Of a stretch of DNA of 64,000 bases, positions 44,671 to 55,640 are shown in pieces. The notes under the pieces were generated by a model. It was not told the DNA's origin. It saw only the letters and a program-made list of their open reading frames with translations, and ran no database searches. The DNA comes from Leptodactylus fallax (Eukaryota > Chordata > Amphibia > Anura > Leptodactylidae). Positions within the stretch are counted from its first letter, which is position 1; every line of letters begins with the position of its first letter. The DNA lies in the NCBI GenBank assembly GCA_947044405.1, contig CAMRHE010000323.1, forward strand, positions 2,036,501 through 2,100,500. The letters are read 5' to 3'. The translations under genes were made by a program, and so were the position numbers.

Positions 44671-45749
44671 AAATTTCGCCAATACCATCCCTCCTCACAC
44701 CTTGTTGCCCCTACTGGGGAATCCTTAAGTCACCCTGATGAATTAAGAGGTCACTTTAGCCAGGGTGCCTGCTCGAATGGGAGCTTTGCCCCCTTTTTGG
44801 GTTTCCTGGACTATTTGGGAAAGTAGGGTAGTATCTTGATGGAGTTGAAACCATTTCTGGGATGAGGACCTGATACCCCTCTTTTGAGGTCCTCAGCTGT
44901 CAGATCTTCACCGGACACTTAGCCATATCTTGAAGACGTTTACCCAACATTGGCATATACTATTGCCATAAATGTCTATGATATATAGTTCTCCAAGCTG
45001 GCACTACTGTGAGGAGATGGAAATGTGACACTTAGTGCCTATGGCTTTTAGTGGTTAAATAATTAGTCTGTGAAGTATGTTAACTGCCCGGCAATCTGTG
45101 TCCTCCCGACGCCCCCCACGGCACCAGGATGGGATGCTACCTAAGTTCAACATGGCCCAAGGTATATCTTGTAGTAAAAGTAGGAATTTCACTTATTTTG
45201 CATGTGGTGGGGGGTGGGGTGATCTCAGTGCCGCGTGTTACTGGCCATGGCTTTATAGTATTGGCGTGTTTGGACAAGACGTGTAGGGAGGATGTGGCGT
45301 TCGTGTGATTTTTGCCTCCCTTTTCCTCTTAAAACCAGTTCTGTAAAGTTGCGAGGTGGAATTTTCAGTTGAGTGAGAGTGAAATTCTGCTCCACCCAAT
45401 CGCTTTCTCCTTCAGTCGTCTTTTCCATTCATTTACTGTAATGTAAAAAATTTCAGCAGCTCAGAAACTATCACAATTTTTTTTTTTTTTTATTTATTTT
45501 AGATTTCCTTAAGTCTCTCATATAGGATTCTGATGATATTCTGTCCCTCGTACCTCGATCTCCAGGGTTTTCTGGTGATCTTTGTCCTGTTCAGTAGATC
45601 TGTGAGAGATTATGGATGTGACCATATTCCGACTGCCAAAAAGTTGGCTTAATTTTTAGTAGCAGACTTCTAAAAAATGCAGAAAATGTCCTTGGTCTAC
45701 AATATAAAAAATATACTTTCCTGAGATATCATCACTTGAAATTACAGGC
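44671..45749. other. Unique-looking non-coding DNA
   Basis: No feature recognised. A T-run lies at about 45478-45491. Confidence 0.45.
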
Positions 45750-46160
45750 CCTTAGCCTGAGGCTGCACTACTGAGATTCTTATGTCCCCGTCTGTTTTCT
45801 GTCAGGTTTAGTCATGTCATGGAGACCTTGTGTGACTTCACATCACAACGGATATCAATATCCACACACACTAGCCGTGGTCATTATTCGAGCCTGGTCA
45901 GAATTAGACATCGATGAAGATGGTGACTTATTCCACACACGGTCTCCATGACAACACAAACTTTGATAAAAGTTTAAAAACGGATGCAATTTTCTTTGTC
46001 CACCATCCGTTGGGTCTATTGATGAAACTGGGACAAAAATAGGGCCTGTCCTATCCTTGGCGGTGCCTTAAAACAGACCGTTAAAAAGAAAATGGACATG
46101 TGAATAGCCCCATTGAAATAAATGAGTTCTATTTTTCATTGTTGTGTGCATGAGGCCTAA
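45750..46160. repeat. Family I-like palindromic sequence
   Basis: The right end GTGTGCATGAGGCCTAAG is the family I end type and the left end CTTAGCCTGAGGCTGCACT resembles its inverse. GTCATGGAGACC (45824) and GGTCTCCATGAC (45940) are an internal inverted pair. Probably more than one element overlapping. Confidence 0.45.
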
Positions 46161-46274
46161 GAGGGGAACGTTGGCTTAGACTACCTTGGCACTGATGGGT
46201 CATCCTGTCCTATTCTATCCAGATATATTGTGTTTGTGTCAAGATAAGAGAGAAAATTTAAGGCATTGTTTGGA

Positions 46275-46380
46275 AGACCAAGCCCAATTGTGTGTTGTTA
46301 AAACAGCCTGATTGCCATGTGCTCTTTGTAATTCTCCATTTGCCCTGTGGGGGTGCTGTAGGGAAATGAAGAACTTGCTG
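46275..46380 (+). repeat. Dispersed repeat, family M (copy 2)
   Basis: GGAAGACCAAGCCCAATTGT, GCCATGTGCTCTTTGTAATT and GCCCTGTGGGGGTGCTGTAG follow the order of 1768-1870. Confidence 0.55.
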
Positions 46381-47027
46381 CCAAGTTTCCTACATAACAG
46401 TACTCGGACAGCATGGCATCGTGGCATCTTTTTATCTTTGGAAACAACCCTGCTAAAAAAAAGTGGACAACCTTCTTGATTTATAGTCATGCCAATGACA
46501 ATCACTTTGACTCCACACCCTGCAGCGTTGAACGTCCTTCAGCTCGAAGGATTGTTTTATAAGAAAAAAATGTAAAAAACAATGCCGATCTTTTCGTAGA
46601 TTTAATTTTGCCGTCCTTTGCGATGAGCTGCTCCCGTGAGAATAGAGTTCTTCCCGTGTCTGCATTTTGACGTAACGTCCTTGATGTGTAATAGAAAGCG
46701 ATAGGAATCCTCGCTGAACCCACAGCCTTTATGGAGAATACTTAGTGTTTAACTTTTTAATGGTAAATTGCTCGAGAAAGTTAATAAAAAAAAATGAATT
46801 CCCCAGCTGCAGCTGTGAGGTTTTAGGTTTTAATTAGTTTTAGATGTATGTTGATCGGCTTTGATAAACTAGTAAAGAAATGCTTCACGGTTGAAACTCA
46901 CGTCCAACCTTTTCCCCTCATCTGAATAACACAAAAGAAGAATAGCGCGGTCCTGGGTGATTCTCTGCTAATTCAATCTTAATTGCGTTTCTGTCTGGCA
47001 GCGGCTCATGTGGGATCTGTGTAGAGC
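46381..47027. other. Unique-looking non-coding DNA
   Basis: No feature recognised. The opposed frames here (46239-46723, minus) are short and unlike known proteins. Confidence 0.45.
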
Positions 47028-47120
47028 AGTGGTCTCTGACCTGTAACTCTCCAGCTGTTACAAGACTACAACTCCCAGCATGCGCCGACGGCCAACTGGT
47101 GTAGTTTTGGAACAGCTGAA
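47028..47120. mobile_element. hAT-like miniature element fragment
   Basis: It begins CAGTGGTCTCTGACCTGTAA, the style of hAT (Charlie-like) ends, and contains ACTACAACTCCCAGCATGC, a phrase found in many vertebrate hAT-related repeats from memory. CAGCTGTTACAAGACTACA and TGTAGTTTTGGAACAGCTG form an inverted pair. No right terminus or target duplication could be fixed. Confidence 0.55.
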
Positions 47121-47307
47121 GAATTACCCCCAACCTTTTGTCAAGGTGTAATGTCCATATATAGGTACAGGTAGCTTAGGACACAGTTGGTCTTCACCTC
47201 TACCCATGTTGACTTCGGCTCGAAAACCAATTTTGGGCTGATGGAAAAATACTTTGTAGAGACACATTTTCTATGCAATTTTTTGTTTTGTTTTTGAGAG
47301 CAAGCTC

Positions 47308-47702
47308 TTAAAAGGACTTTTCATCACCTACATCTTTTTTTCATCCTTTAATAGGCTCCCTTCCCTAATTTCGGCATAGTTGGAATTTTTTTTCCTAGCC
47401 CCCATCATTCCTGAGCAATCGGTGTTTGTTTTGGGAATGTGATATGCCAAGTAAATTCTTTTGTCGGTGTGTGTGTGTGTGTGTGTGGTGTCAGGTGCCT
47501 CTGAATTGAGCTCAAGGTCACACCCGCTTGCCTCCTTCTACCTGACACCACCCACTTGAGTTTAGAGAGTCTAGTTAGCGTATCGGGCACTGAAACTAAC
47601 TACACTGATCGGGAATGGTGGAGCTAGAGAGAAAAAAAATTTGACGTGTGCTGAGATCAGTGGAGGGACACCTAGAAAAGGATGAAAAGAGGTTCTCTTT
47701 AA
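47308..47702. mobile_element. Palindromic TTAA element, family C (copy 3)
   Basis: TTAA at 47308-47311 and 47699-47702. CCATCATTCCTGAGCAATCG pairs with CTGATCGGGAATGGTGG. A (GT)n of about 10 units at 47467-47487 sits in the left arm. GGTGTCAGG and CCTGACACC surround the centre. Confidence 0.8.
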
Positions 47703-48585
47703 GGGAGCTACCACATCATGACAGCTTCTTTCCATGTATTCTACTAGGGCATATGGACATCATAAATAGGGACAGGTGTAACCCATTCAAATCTCCCTTT
47801 GCGCCAAAACCGAGAGAGTCACTAGCAAGCAGCATCTCTTTCTCTGGTAGGTCTTGTATTTTTGTGTACTGCATATGCCCTGTAGGGAAAACGTAGAGAC
47901 GGTTGGATCTTCCCCTATTACAGTAAGCTGTTTCCCTTGTAATTGCCTCTATTGGTGGCATCTTGCTAAATACCTGGAGGTACCATGAAAATTTTAGGTG
48001 TCCCGTTTTATTGGTTTCTCTGGTGACCTCCAAAACTATAGTGTGTGTGTGTCCCTTGTGTAAGGTGGTGTATGGGGTTGGGACAGGGCATTTAAGAACA
48101 AGCCCTCCGTACCTTCTAGCAGTATATGTCTCACAATCCGGTATTAGAGCACGTGGTAGTTTTTACCAGAAATGTTGTGCTCTTCCGATGAAGATATGCC
48201 ACCTGATTTTCGGCTCATTTACTGGAATGACATCCAGTTATTCTTTATGGTTCCTGTTGAGGTTGTGATATTTTTAGATCTGAAAATATTCAGAAGCAAC
48301 CAGCAATTTGCAGACCTAGTCGTCGTCTCATTCTTTGTGCTCGAAAATGACCTTGAGGTTTGCCATATCTGAGTTTGCGTAGTGTAGCCTAATACTCTAC
48401 CTATCCATATCCAGTTCTCGGAGGGTCTATTGACGCAGTGTACACCTGGTTCTAGGAATGTACCATCCTGACCTTCCTTTCACAAACCACACCCCTTTTG
48501 TAGAGGTCATGCTTCTTTACACGGACTTGATACTGCCTCTTGAATGTGTGTACGGATGCTGGGGCTGAAGATATTGAGACAGCAT
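47703..48585. other. Unique-looking non-coding DNA
   Basis: No gene recognised. Opposed frames at 47648-48372 (up to 105 codons) show no motif. Confidence 0.45.
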
Positions 48586-48835
48586 CCCTGAGCCATGCAC
48601 AAGAAATATTCTTGAAGCCTTGTTTTTCTAGGTTGCTGCTGCAATGCCTCAAGGCTTATCAACTCTTCAGAGAGGTCTCCCCTTCTTTCCGAAGCCTCGC
48701 CTAGTAGTTCCAGTAGAGCTCCATCCTTGCACCATGCACAAAAACGTTCATGAAGTCTTATCTTAACTGGAGGTTCTGGCAGCCTTTAGTTGTTCTAAGA
48801 AGTCCGGGAGGTCTCCCATTTTCTTTCCAGAAACC
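48586..48835 (+). repeat. Diverged tandem duplication, about 130-bp unit
   Basis: 48586-48705 and 48717-48835 align in direct order: CATCC.TG..CCATGCACAA, TTC.TGAAG.CTT, AGAGGTCTCCC / GGAGGTCTCCC, then TTTCC.AA.CCTC. The copies have diverged strongly. No coding frame spans both. Confidence 0.65.
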
Positions 48836-48877
48836 TCCAAGATGTTTTAGTGTTCGGTAATGTTGGCAAGTATGTCA

Positions 48878-49047
48878 TAGACTTCATGCATACAACCCAG
48901 CGTGCAATCCAAGTCTTCTGTTTTACTTTGTTTTTAATGGGTAGCTTGGATCCATAAAAACAGATCTGAATAGGACATGGTGTAGAAATATCAAAATGGA
49001 AGGTCGAAGGACTCTTGGATTGCACACTGGGCCGTGTACATGAAGCC
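48878..49047. mobile_element. Palindromic miniature element, family I (copy 2)
   Basis: The left end AGACTTCATGCATACAACCC and the right end GGCCGTGTACATGAAGCCTT are inverted. GTGCAATCCAAG pairs with CTTGGATTGCAC. Confidence 0.7.
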
Positions 49048-50210
49048 TTCTGTTCAAACTATTGAGGATTATGAAAACGCACAGCATGCTCTACTTTTTG
49101 CTGGTCTGTAACTTGGCTCCATTTTCAGAAGCCTGACTCTCCCACTGAATTCAACGGGTCCATCAATAAAATGATGCCACACCGATGCCGACTTGACCTT
49201 AAAAATCAGCACGGTCATGCTTAAACATCACTTAGATTTTGCCTTCCCCACTTGATTGGCAGTGCCGCCTCCATCCTCACTCTAGTAGTGAAAATTTAGA
49301 GTCCACCCAATGTAATACTTAAAGATAGAGTTCCACGCTCCATTTTACAAAGGTCAGACCAAGACTACCCTACTAGTCACAGCAGAGCTTGCCCCATTTC
49401 CATACCAGTGCTATGTGACTATACCTATGAGGTCACACAAGTTTTTTTTTTGGAATCCATCTCCAAGGAAGCCGAAAGTAAGATTCTCATAGGTATTTGG
49501 TATTTTTTCAGTAGATGCCGAGTCCAGTCAACAATTTGACTATTAGGGTACTTTTCTAGCCAGGTAACAAGGCAGAGTGGCTCTAAATAGTTCACGCACC
49601 CCAGGCTCCTAATAAAATAAAAGTATCCGATGGAGAAGTCTTTAAAACAATAACAAATAACCGCTGTGCGTTTTACGGGCATTATTAATTTACGCTGTTT
49701 TCATTGCACTTCTTAATTGAGCAATTAGTAGTCATGAGCAGTCGCAGAAAGTCGAGGACAAGCACTTGCTTTGAAGATAAGAGGACCATTAAGTCCTTTC
49801 CTATTGGTAGAACACGCAGCGGGGGAGGGGGGATGGGGTTGGAGGAATCTGCACAGGTGCGCGCAGGTATTCCTGGAGCTGGGGAGCCAAATGCCATTTA
49901 CCTGATGTGGAGGAAATTTTATCCACCTGGGATTCAGGGATTAAGTCTTGGATTGCAACCATTTGCTCAAATTTCATTTCCTAAACCTTATCTGCAAGAA
50001 TGTCTTTTTGTTCTGAGGACGGGGTGGGGGGAAGAGAAGCCGCGGCTGTCTGGGTCACAAAGACCCTGATTGTGTGTTCCAGTTTACAGAGGGAGCCAAG
50101 TGCTGGTATTACAAGTGTGGGCATGGAGATAGGAGGCAAGGAGGAGATACCGATGGGCACAAGGAGTTCAGGATTTTTTTTTCCCATTAATTGCAGACAT
50201 ACTGTGTTAA
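49048..50210. other. Unique-looking non-coding DNA
   Basis: No gene recognised. A G-rich patch lies near 49818-49835. The 121-codon plus frame at 49704-50069 contains no domain I recognise. Confidence 0.45.
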
Positions 50211-50588
50211 TTTAGAGCGGTTTTCTGAGACTTACATATTGAGGACATATTCTTGGATACTCGGGCCCCCACACGATCAGCTGTTTGAAGACACTGTGGC
50301 ATTCAGGCACTCTTGAGCGCTGCGGCCTCTTCCCTGTGCCGGTGACGTTACATGGTATGGCAGTCAATCCCGCTCTAGTGAGTAGGGCTGAGCTGCAATA
50401 CCAGGCGCAACCACTATATGTATAGGGCTGTGCTTGGTATTCAGTGAAGAGGTCAAAGTGCTCGCCCGAATACTTCATCCTCCTCAACTAGCTGGTCAGT
50501 GGGGATGTCGGACCCCTACCAATGACATATGGATGACCTATCGGAAGGGCAGTCCATCAATATGTAAGTCTAGAAAAATCCCTTTTAA
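50211..50588. mobile_element. Palindromic TTAA element, family B (copy 3)
   Basis: The right end is AGAAAAATCCCTTTTAA (TTAA 50585-50588); the left end TTTAGAGCGGTTTTCTGAGA is diverged. CGGGCCCCCACACGATCAGC and GATGTCGGACCCCTACCAAT mark the two arms, and TGAGCTGCAATACCAGGCGC lies near the centre. Confidence 0.68.
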
Positions 50589-51084
50589 AGGGTGCTCGAA
50601 TCTAGTTGCCGTAAATGTGGATATGTATAAAAATTGGGACCGGTAAAAAAAAAAAGTTTTAGGGACAAAGTCCAAGATGGCCCTTTACTGTCAAGTTCGG
50701 GTATGTCCTAGGAAGAACTTTATATCTGTGACTCAGAACGTCCTCTTTTGTGTAGCTAGATGTTGAGGTAGCCGTGATTTCTCATGGTCGTGATACAGTA
50801 CCTGCAAACTTGATGGAACCCTCTAGCAGTAGTGTCAACAGACAGCTGTTCCTCCCTACTCCCCAATACATATTCATGCTCAGATCAGCCTAGCATGCAT
50901 GTGTTCGAAATGGTCACAAGGGGTGCATCTTTTTAAGGACATGTTGCTTACTAGACCATGTATGCACTGCTAAGTATTCTGGAAAAGGAATATGCAAATA
51001 AGTTGTCATTGGTGGGAAAAAGGAACTTGCTCTAGCACCACCTTTGGGAACGTAGCGCCCTATAGATCAATGCTTGATTTTCCA
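50589..51084. other. Unique-looking non-coding DNA
   Basis: No feature recognised. An A-run lies at about 50646-50656. Confidence 0.45.
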
Positions 51085-51180
51085 GAAAGCTAGTGATCTA
51101 GTCTGGGAATAAGGCCAAGCCAAAAGGAAGAGAGACCTGTCCACAGACAGCTGTTTCAGGGTTATTGCCCCTCATCAGTG
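51085..51180 (-). repeat. Dispersed repeat with TGATGAGGGGCAATAACCCT block
   Basis: On the minus strand it reads CTGATGAGGGGCAATAACCC then TGAAACAGCTGTCTGTGGAC, a phrase familiar from many frog sequences. It has the same style as the repeats at 7612, 11030 and 61520. Family name unknown. Confidence 0.5.
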
Positions 51181-52359
51181 CGAAGCTGTATACTGGATGG
51201 GTGGGAGGTCGTAGATGTGGGTGAGAAGGAGATGTCGCCTTTATCAGGCCACCATACAGTGTAGAGGGACTCGGTAGACTATGTATGCCAAAGGCTGGAG
51301 GTAGATACATCTGGTGGCATACCTCCGTTCCTCCTTTCCCTAAAATCATCTTTCGGGAAGAGTCGTGACACCTTCACACACCTATGATGGTTCAGATGAT
51401 TCTGCTGTTAGGTAAATGGGCACGTAAGTTATATATAGCAGAAGAGGACGACTTGGACTTTAAAGGGATAGGCTCTACATTATGATCTCAACCTGTTTTC
51501 CATTTTCCCATTGATACTATAATTCAATATCTCCTTTTAATGAAGATTTATTTTCCTGTGGAATACAGATTCCCCCTCTCGTGACACAAACACCACAAGA
51601 GGCAAAACAGCATTAAACTTGTTATCAGTGTGACATTCACGCAGCATAAACCTGCGACTGACTGAAGTGTAAATAGATTATAACACCGCCTTATCGGATT
51701 ACACACACGGTATTATAACCGGCCCAGAATGACGCTCAATAATTCAATTATTAAGATTCATTGATACTACCGACCCACAGCCCCACACTGGGGAAAGAAT
51801 CGATTCCCTTGAGTCTAACTACAACCTTTTATACCATTGTCAGGGCTAGTGACTGGAGATGGTGGCTACACAAAGTTGAGTAGATTTCCCTGGTACGTGA
51901 TGGCGTGCTGTTTTATTTCCTGTATAGTCAATTTTTTTAATTCCCATTTTCTGGTAATGTATCAAGGTTTTGGTATTTCTGCCACAACATAACACTGCCC
52001 CTAGTGGGCCATATAATGTATTGAATATTTTTTTTTTTTTTACTTAAAGGAATTTTCCACTTTTATTTGGCATGGAAAAATGAACTGTCCGTTCCTCTGA
52101 TATGTCTGTTTTGGTAAAGACTCAAATACCTAATGAAATAAAAATTCTGGAGCAATTTTTCTCAAAATCTGAGTAAATTAACAGCAAGTCGTTGCCATTC
52201 CCCTTGGCAATGGGATAGGACCCTACAGTCTTTCACTCATTGGACAATGTCAAACGTTGTAGGGACACTGACCCCCCCCAATTGGTAGCATTCATTTTAT
52301 ACATATTTTTTGAGGAATAACAGAGGAACCCATCGTATTAACCAAACCCCACAAGGAGC
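51181..52359. other. Unique-looking DNA, possible conserved patch
   Basis: 51500-51780 is repeat-free with TCAATAATTCAATTATTAAG and similar words and might be conserved. A T-run lies at about 52030-52041, followed by TTAAAGGAATTTTCCAC (52044 on), a family B-like left end without a partner. Confidence 0.4.
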
Positions 52360-52508
52360 GAAATTGCATATTGACAAAAACGGCAATATCTTGGCAATAG
52401 AGGCAGCGAATCACAAGGGAGAAACACTTTGATTCAGGTGACCCTAACCTATCTATGGGGCTGGGTTGATGTAGTCTTTTTTGGGGGGGGTTTTGACACT
52501 CCCTTTAA
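52360..52508 (+). repeat. Family E TTAA element, right half
   Basis: ATTGACAAAAACGGCAATAT, AGAGGCAGCGAATCACAAGG, GATTCAGGTGACCCTAACC and GACACTCCCTTTAA (TTAA 52505-52508) match the right half of 37379-37707. Confidence 0.75.
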
Positions 52509-53515
52509 GGAAGCCATAGCTATCTAGTAAGTACCGTGCTCTGTCTACAGTGGGGTCTTTGGTTTGCCCAATATGATTGTGTCCATGTCTAAGGCAGCCC
52601 ATACTCCTTAGATGTATGTCGGCTGATTCTGCCAATTTCAACGCATTTGGTCGTGTATAGGGGACTCCCGACTTCCCCCATCAATAGATGTCGGGAGACA
52701 TGAGGATTGGTCAACTGGAGTTCAACTGCCTGATCCTTTTCTTCATGGCAGAGACAAACCTCTGCAAGAGGGCTCTGGAACCTGCTTTCTCCCCTCTCCT
52801 TTGGTCCATGTGGTATGGTCCATACGTTCCTTTCTGCATCCTTCCACTCTTTGGACAGGTCGTCAGATTTATATAAGCTATTAACTAGAGCACTTGGTGG
52901 AGCGGCGGCGGCGCCGGAGTAATAGATAGGCCACAGTTTGTTGTCATTTATCTTTACCTGTGCAATGCTAAGTTGCTCTTGGCAGAAGAACAAATAGAAT
53001 ATATTACTGCGCTCTATGAGCACGGATCGTAGCCTGAAACCAGCAGAAACTATTACGGTGAGATATTTTATGGCTGGTGATGGCTTCCTTTGATTAGAAA
53101 TTAATTGGCTTGTGCTGGATTGACTGTAAATAACGCACCTACTTCCGAGAAACATATGGCATTAAATGAAGACGACGTCGGTTTGAAAACCTTTTGTCTC
53201 TTTCGTTGGTTTTCGCATGTTCTTCGCAGCAAATGGATACAGTGATTGGAAGCTCCACGTCTCCATGCTTTGTTCTATCAGATGATGAAAGGTTTCTGCT
53301 ATTCATGTTCGAGAGGCATTACTGTACATCACACAATACTTCCCTATAGTGCTTGGGCTGCGGGGGCTGGTCAAGATGATCCTTTGTTTTTGAAGCTTTT
53401 GGCACAAGTGGGTCGGAGGTCTGTTATGTTGTGTGTATTGAGTTGGTAGATAACCATTGTGGGTAAAGTTGCAGTTGGTGCCACTTATTGAGTTTACAAT
53501 ACATCTATGGCACAA
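52509..53515. other. Unique-looking DNA, possible conserved patch
   Basis: 52860-53200 is repeat-free and of even composition. The minus-strand frame at 52589-53155 begins with ATG and is 188 codons long, the longest outside the transposons, but shows no domain, signal peptide or membrane segment I recognise and is probably chance. Confidence 0.4.
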
Positions 53516-53856
53516 CATGGTTGTCTAGGGAGTTAAATTTGCCTACCTCTGGTGGTTTCTTCATGCTGGATCCATAGATTCCAATCCCGGTCCACATGAT
53601 CGAAACCAGCCCCCCAAACCACGGGTCGCTCCTCCATCACCCTTCTACTGATATCTCCTGCTTTGGGGGCTGCCTGACTATATTTAAGGCCCGGCCCCAT
53701 ACCAGAGGTAAATAACAGGTGCAAACAGGAGAGGAGGGAGGGGGCAGAATGACCCGGGAGAAGGAGCCTGGTTCTGATCATGTGATCTGGGGTCGGAACC
53801 AGCATGAAACCATTGTGGGAAGGAAAGTAAATTTAACTCCCCGCCAACCCCTTTAA
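53516..53856. mobile_element. Palindromic TTAA element, family B (copy 4)
   Basis: The right end is CCAACCCCTTTAA (TTAA 53853-53856). The left end TGGTTGTCTAGGGAGTTAAA corresponds to the inverse of TTTAACTCCCCGCCAACC but lacks TTAA. TTTCTTCATGCTGGATCC pairs with GGAACCAGCATGAAACC. Confidence 0.72.
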
Positions 53857-54388
53857 GGGAAATGTGTCACCACATAATATATTTATGAATGTTTGATCAT
53901 TAAAAACAAAAATGAAAGCATCCTACAATGTTCTCTCTGACCGCTAAGCCTAATAATACTCTGACACTTGCCTATTCTGTAAGGGTTTTCTTTGCCGCAG
54001 TTTCCAGACACAATTACAATAGGAGATAACACCTCTAGATAATACCACTGACCCAACTTTACATCCACTACTGACCATAGATGATGTCTCAGCTTATCTC
54101 CTCTCCCTCTCTGCACAGAGCATGCCTAGAAAACTCTATCATTGATCTCAATAAGTCGGCTTCAGACTATTGCTGTCTATGGTTATGACTCTGCTGTAAA
54201 GCAGATCACTAAATGCTGTTAACAGAGCAGAGGAGAAGCTCAGGCAAGATGGCCGCCCCCATAATCATGTACAGGAAATATAATTGAAAAAAAAAAAATC
54301 GACAATCAGAAAATAAAAAAACAAAAAATTAAAAAAATTATAGATTTTTTCCCTCTGGTTTTAGTAAATAAATTAAAATTCCTTTTAA
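53853..54388. mobile_element. TTAA element, family F, complete
   Basis: TTAA at 53853-53856, shared with the preceding family B element, and at 54385-54388. Left AGGGAAATGTGTCACCAC, right TTAAAATTCCT. TGTTCTCTCTGACCGCTAAG and TTGCCTATTCTGTAAGGGTT match 39029-39300. A-rich block at about 54285-54340. Non-coding. Confidence 0.72.
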
Positions 54389-55105
54389 GTAATTTGAGGA
54401 AGTTTTCTTTTGGTTCCTATTGCTCAACCTCCATATTTATACTTGGCTTTTCAGTGGAAATCCCTTGTGACCTGTACAATTTTCGGGAACAGATTTCTGA
54501 TCGTAGTGTTTTTCTGGACATGTTGGTGCACACATTACTCTCCTATGGAACGTGACCGTCATATGATTTCTCATGCAGAATACTAATGTCCCGCTCTCGC
54601 CTGTAGTATAGCACACGACGGCCTCGCTAATCTTCCTCCTTTCATACATGATTGGTTTGGTCTCCTTTAATATAGCTAAGAGCTGTGACCTCTGACCGCA
54701 GCCATAAGGAGCAAGTCATATGATTTCTTGTGATCGTGGAAGTGTGTATGATAGGTGTAGCGGGGCCCAGTTTGTCAATTGATCCAACTTATGGTTATCT
54801 TATGATGTGTGGTATCCACTTTAGTAGAAGCCTTAGAATCTCAAGAATTCAAGGGTTATTCCAATCATAAGAGATTATCACGTCTCCACTGGATAGCTGA
54901 GTGCTGGAAACCCACACCAAAGTACCAAAACAGGGTCGCCCCACATTGCTTGGCTTCATCTTCATCTATTCCATAGACTTAGATGGAATAGTGGTCAAGA
55001 ATGCGCTCCGCCACTCCATTCAATGTGTGGTTAGAAAAAATTATTGGACTTGGGTGTCCTATTCTGGTGATCATTGCTGGTCCTAGTAGTTGGAGTTTCA
55101 TCGAT
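54389..55105. other. Unique-looking non-coding DNA
   Basis: No feature recognised. Confidence 0.45.
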
Positions 55106-55107
55106 CA

Positions 55108-55341
55108 TTGTGCCTAGGATAGATAAATGCTTTTTTAGATTGGTGGGGGTCCAACACCTGGCCCCTCACCGATCACCTGTTCTGTTCATAGTATGCGGAG
55201 CCAGAAGCTGACTCCTCCTTACACTGTGTAGTATCCGATGACAGTTCGGCTTTGTACACTGTGCTCAGAACAGCTGATCGGTAGGGGGCCGGGTGTCGGA
55301 CTCCCACTAGTTATAAATGAATGACCTATCCTGGGGCTTAA
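55108..55341. mobile_element. Family B-like palindrome, left-truncated
   Basis: GATTGGTGGGGGTCCAACAC pairs with GTGTCGGACTCCCACTAG; CGATCACCTGTTCTG pairs with CAGAACAGCTGATCG. The right end reaches TTAA at 55338-55341. The left tip (GCCTAGGATAG) has no TTAA. Confidence 0.65.
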
Positions 55342-55640
55342 AGGGGCTGTCCAGGATTTAGGTATTTATGGCCTATCTTTACATCTTTTGTAGTGCAGTA
55401 CCAGATCCAACTGCTTCTGGCCCCATGTTGTATATGGTACGTGTATCGTAAACTGCCCCGTACAGTGGATAGGTGCAGGGGACAACCCTTTACATTTTTG
55501 GATAACCTTTTTAAGTTCTTTTGGTTCTACAGCCGGATGGCAATTAGTGGGAAACCATCAGTAAAGTCTCCACCAATCTAGCAGTTACCGCCTATCCAGT
55601 ACATAGGGGATAATATCTTCAGGTCCGAATACCCCTTTAA
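55338..55640. mobile_element. TTAA element, family B-like, abutting the previous one
   Basis: TTAA at 55338-55341 and 55637-55640 flank AGGGGCTGTCCAGGATTTAG and CAGGTCCGAATACCCCT. It shares its left TTAA with the palindrome to its left. Confidence 0.72.

Noticed and set aside
49704..50069. 121-codon plus-strand frame as an exon
   Set aside because: No domain or family recognised; overlapping frames of similar length exist on the other strand.
52589..53155. 188-codon open frame on the minus strand as a host gene
   Set aside because: Low-complexity and repeat-free, but no motif, domain, splice context or homologue recognised; a frame of this length can arise by chance in 64 kb. A protein search would settle it.
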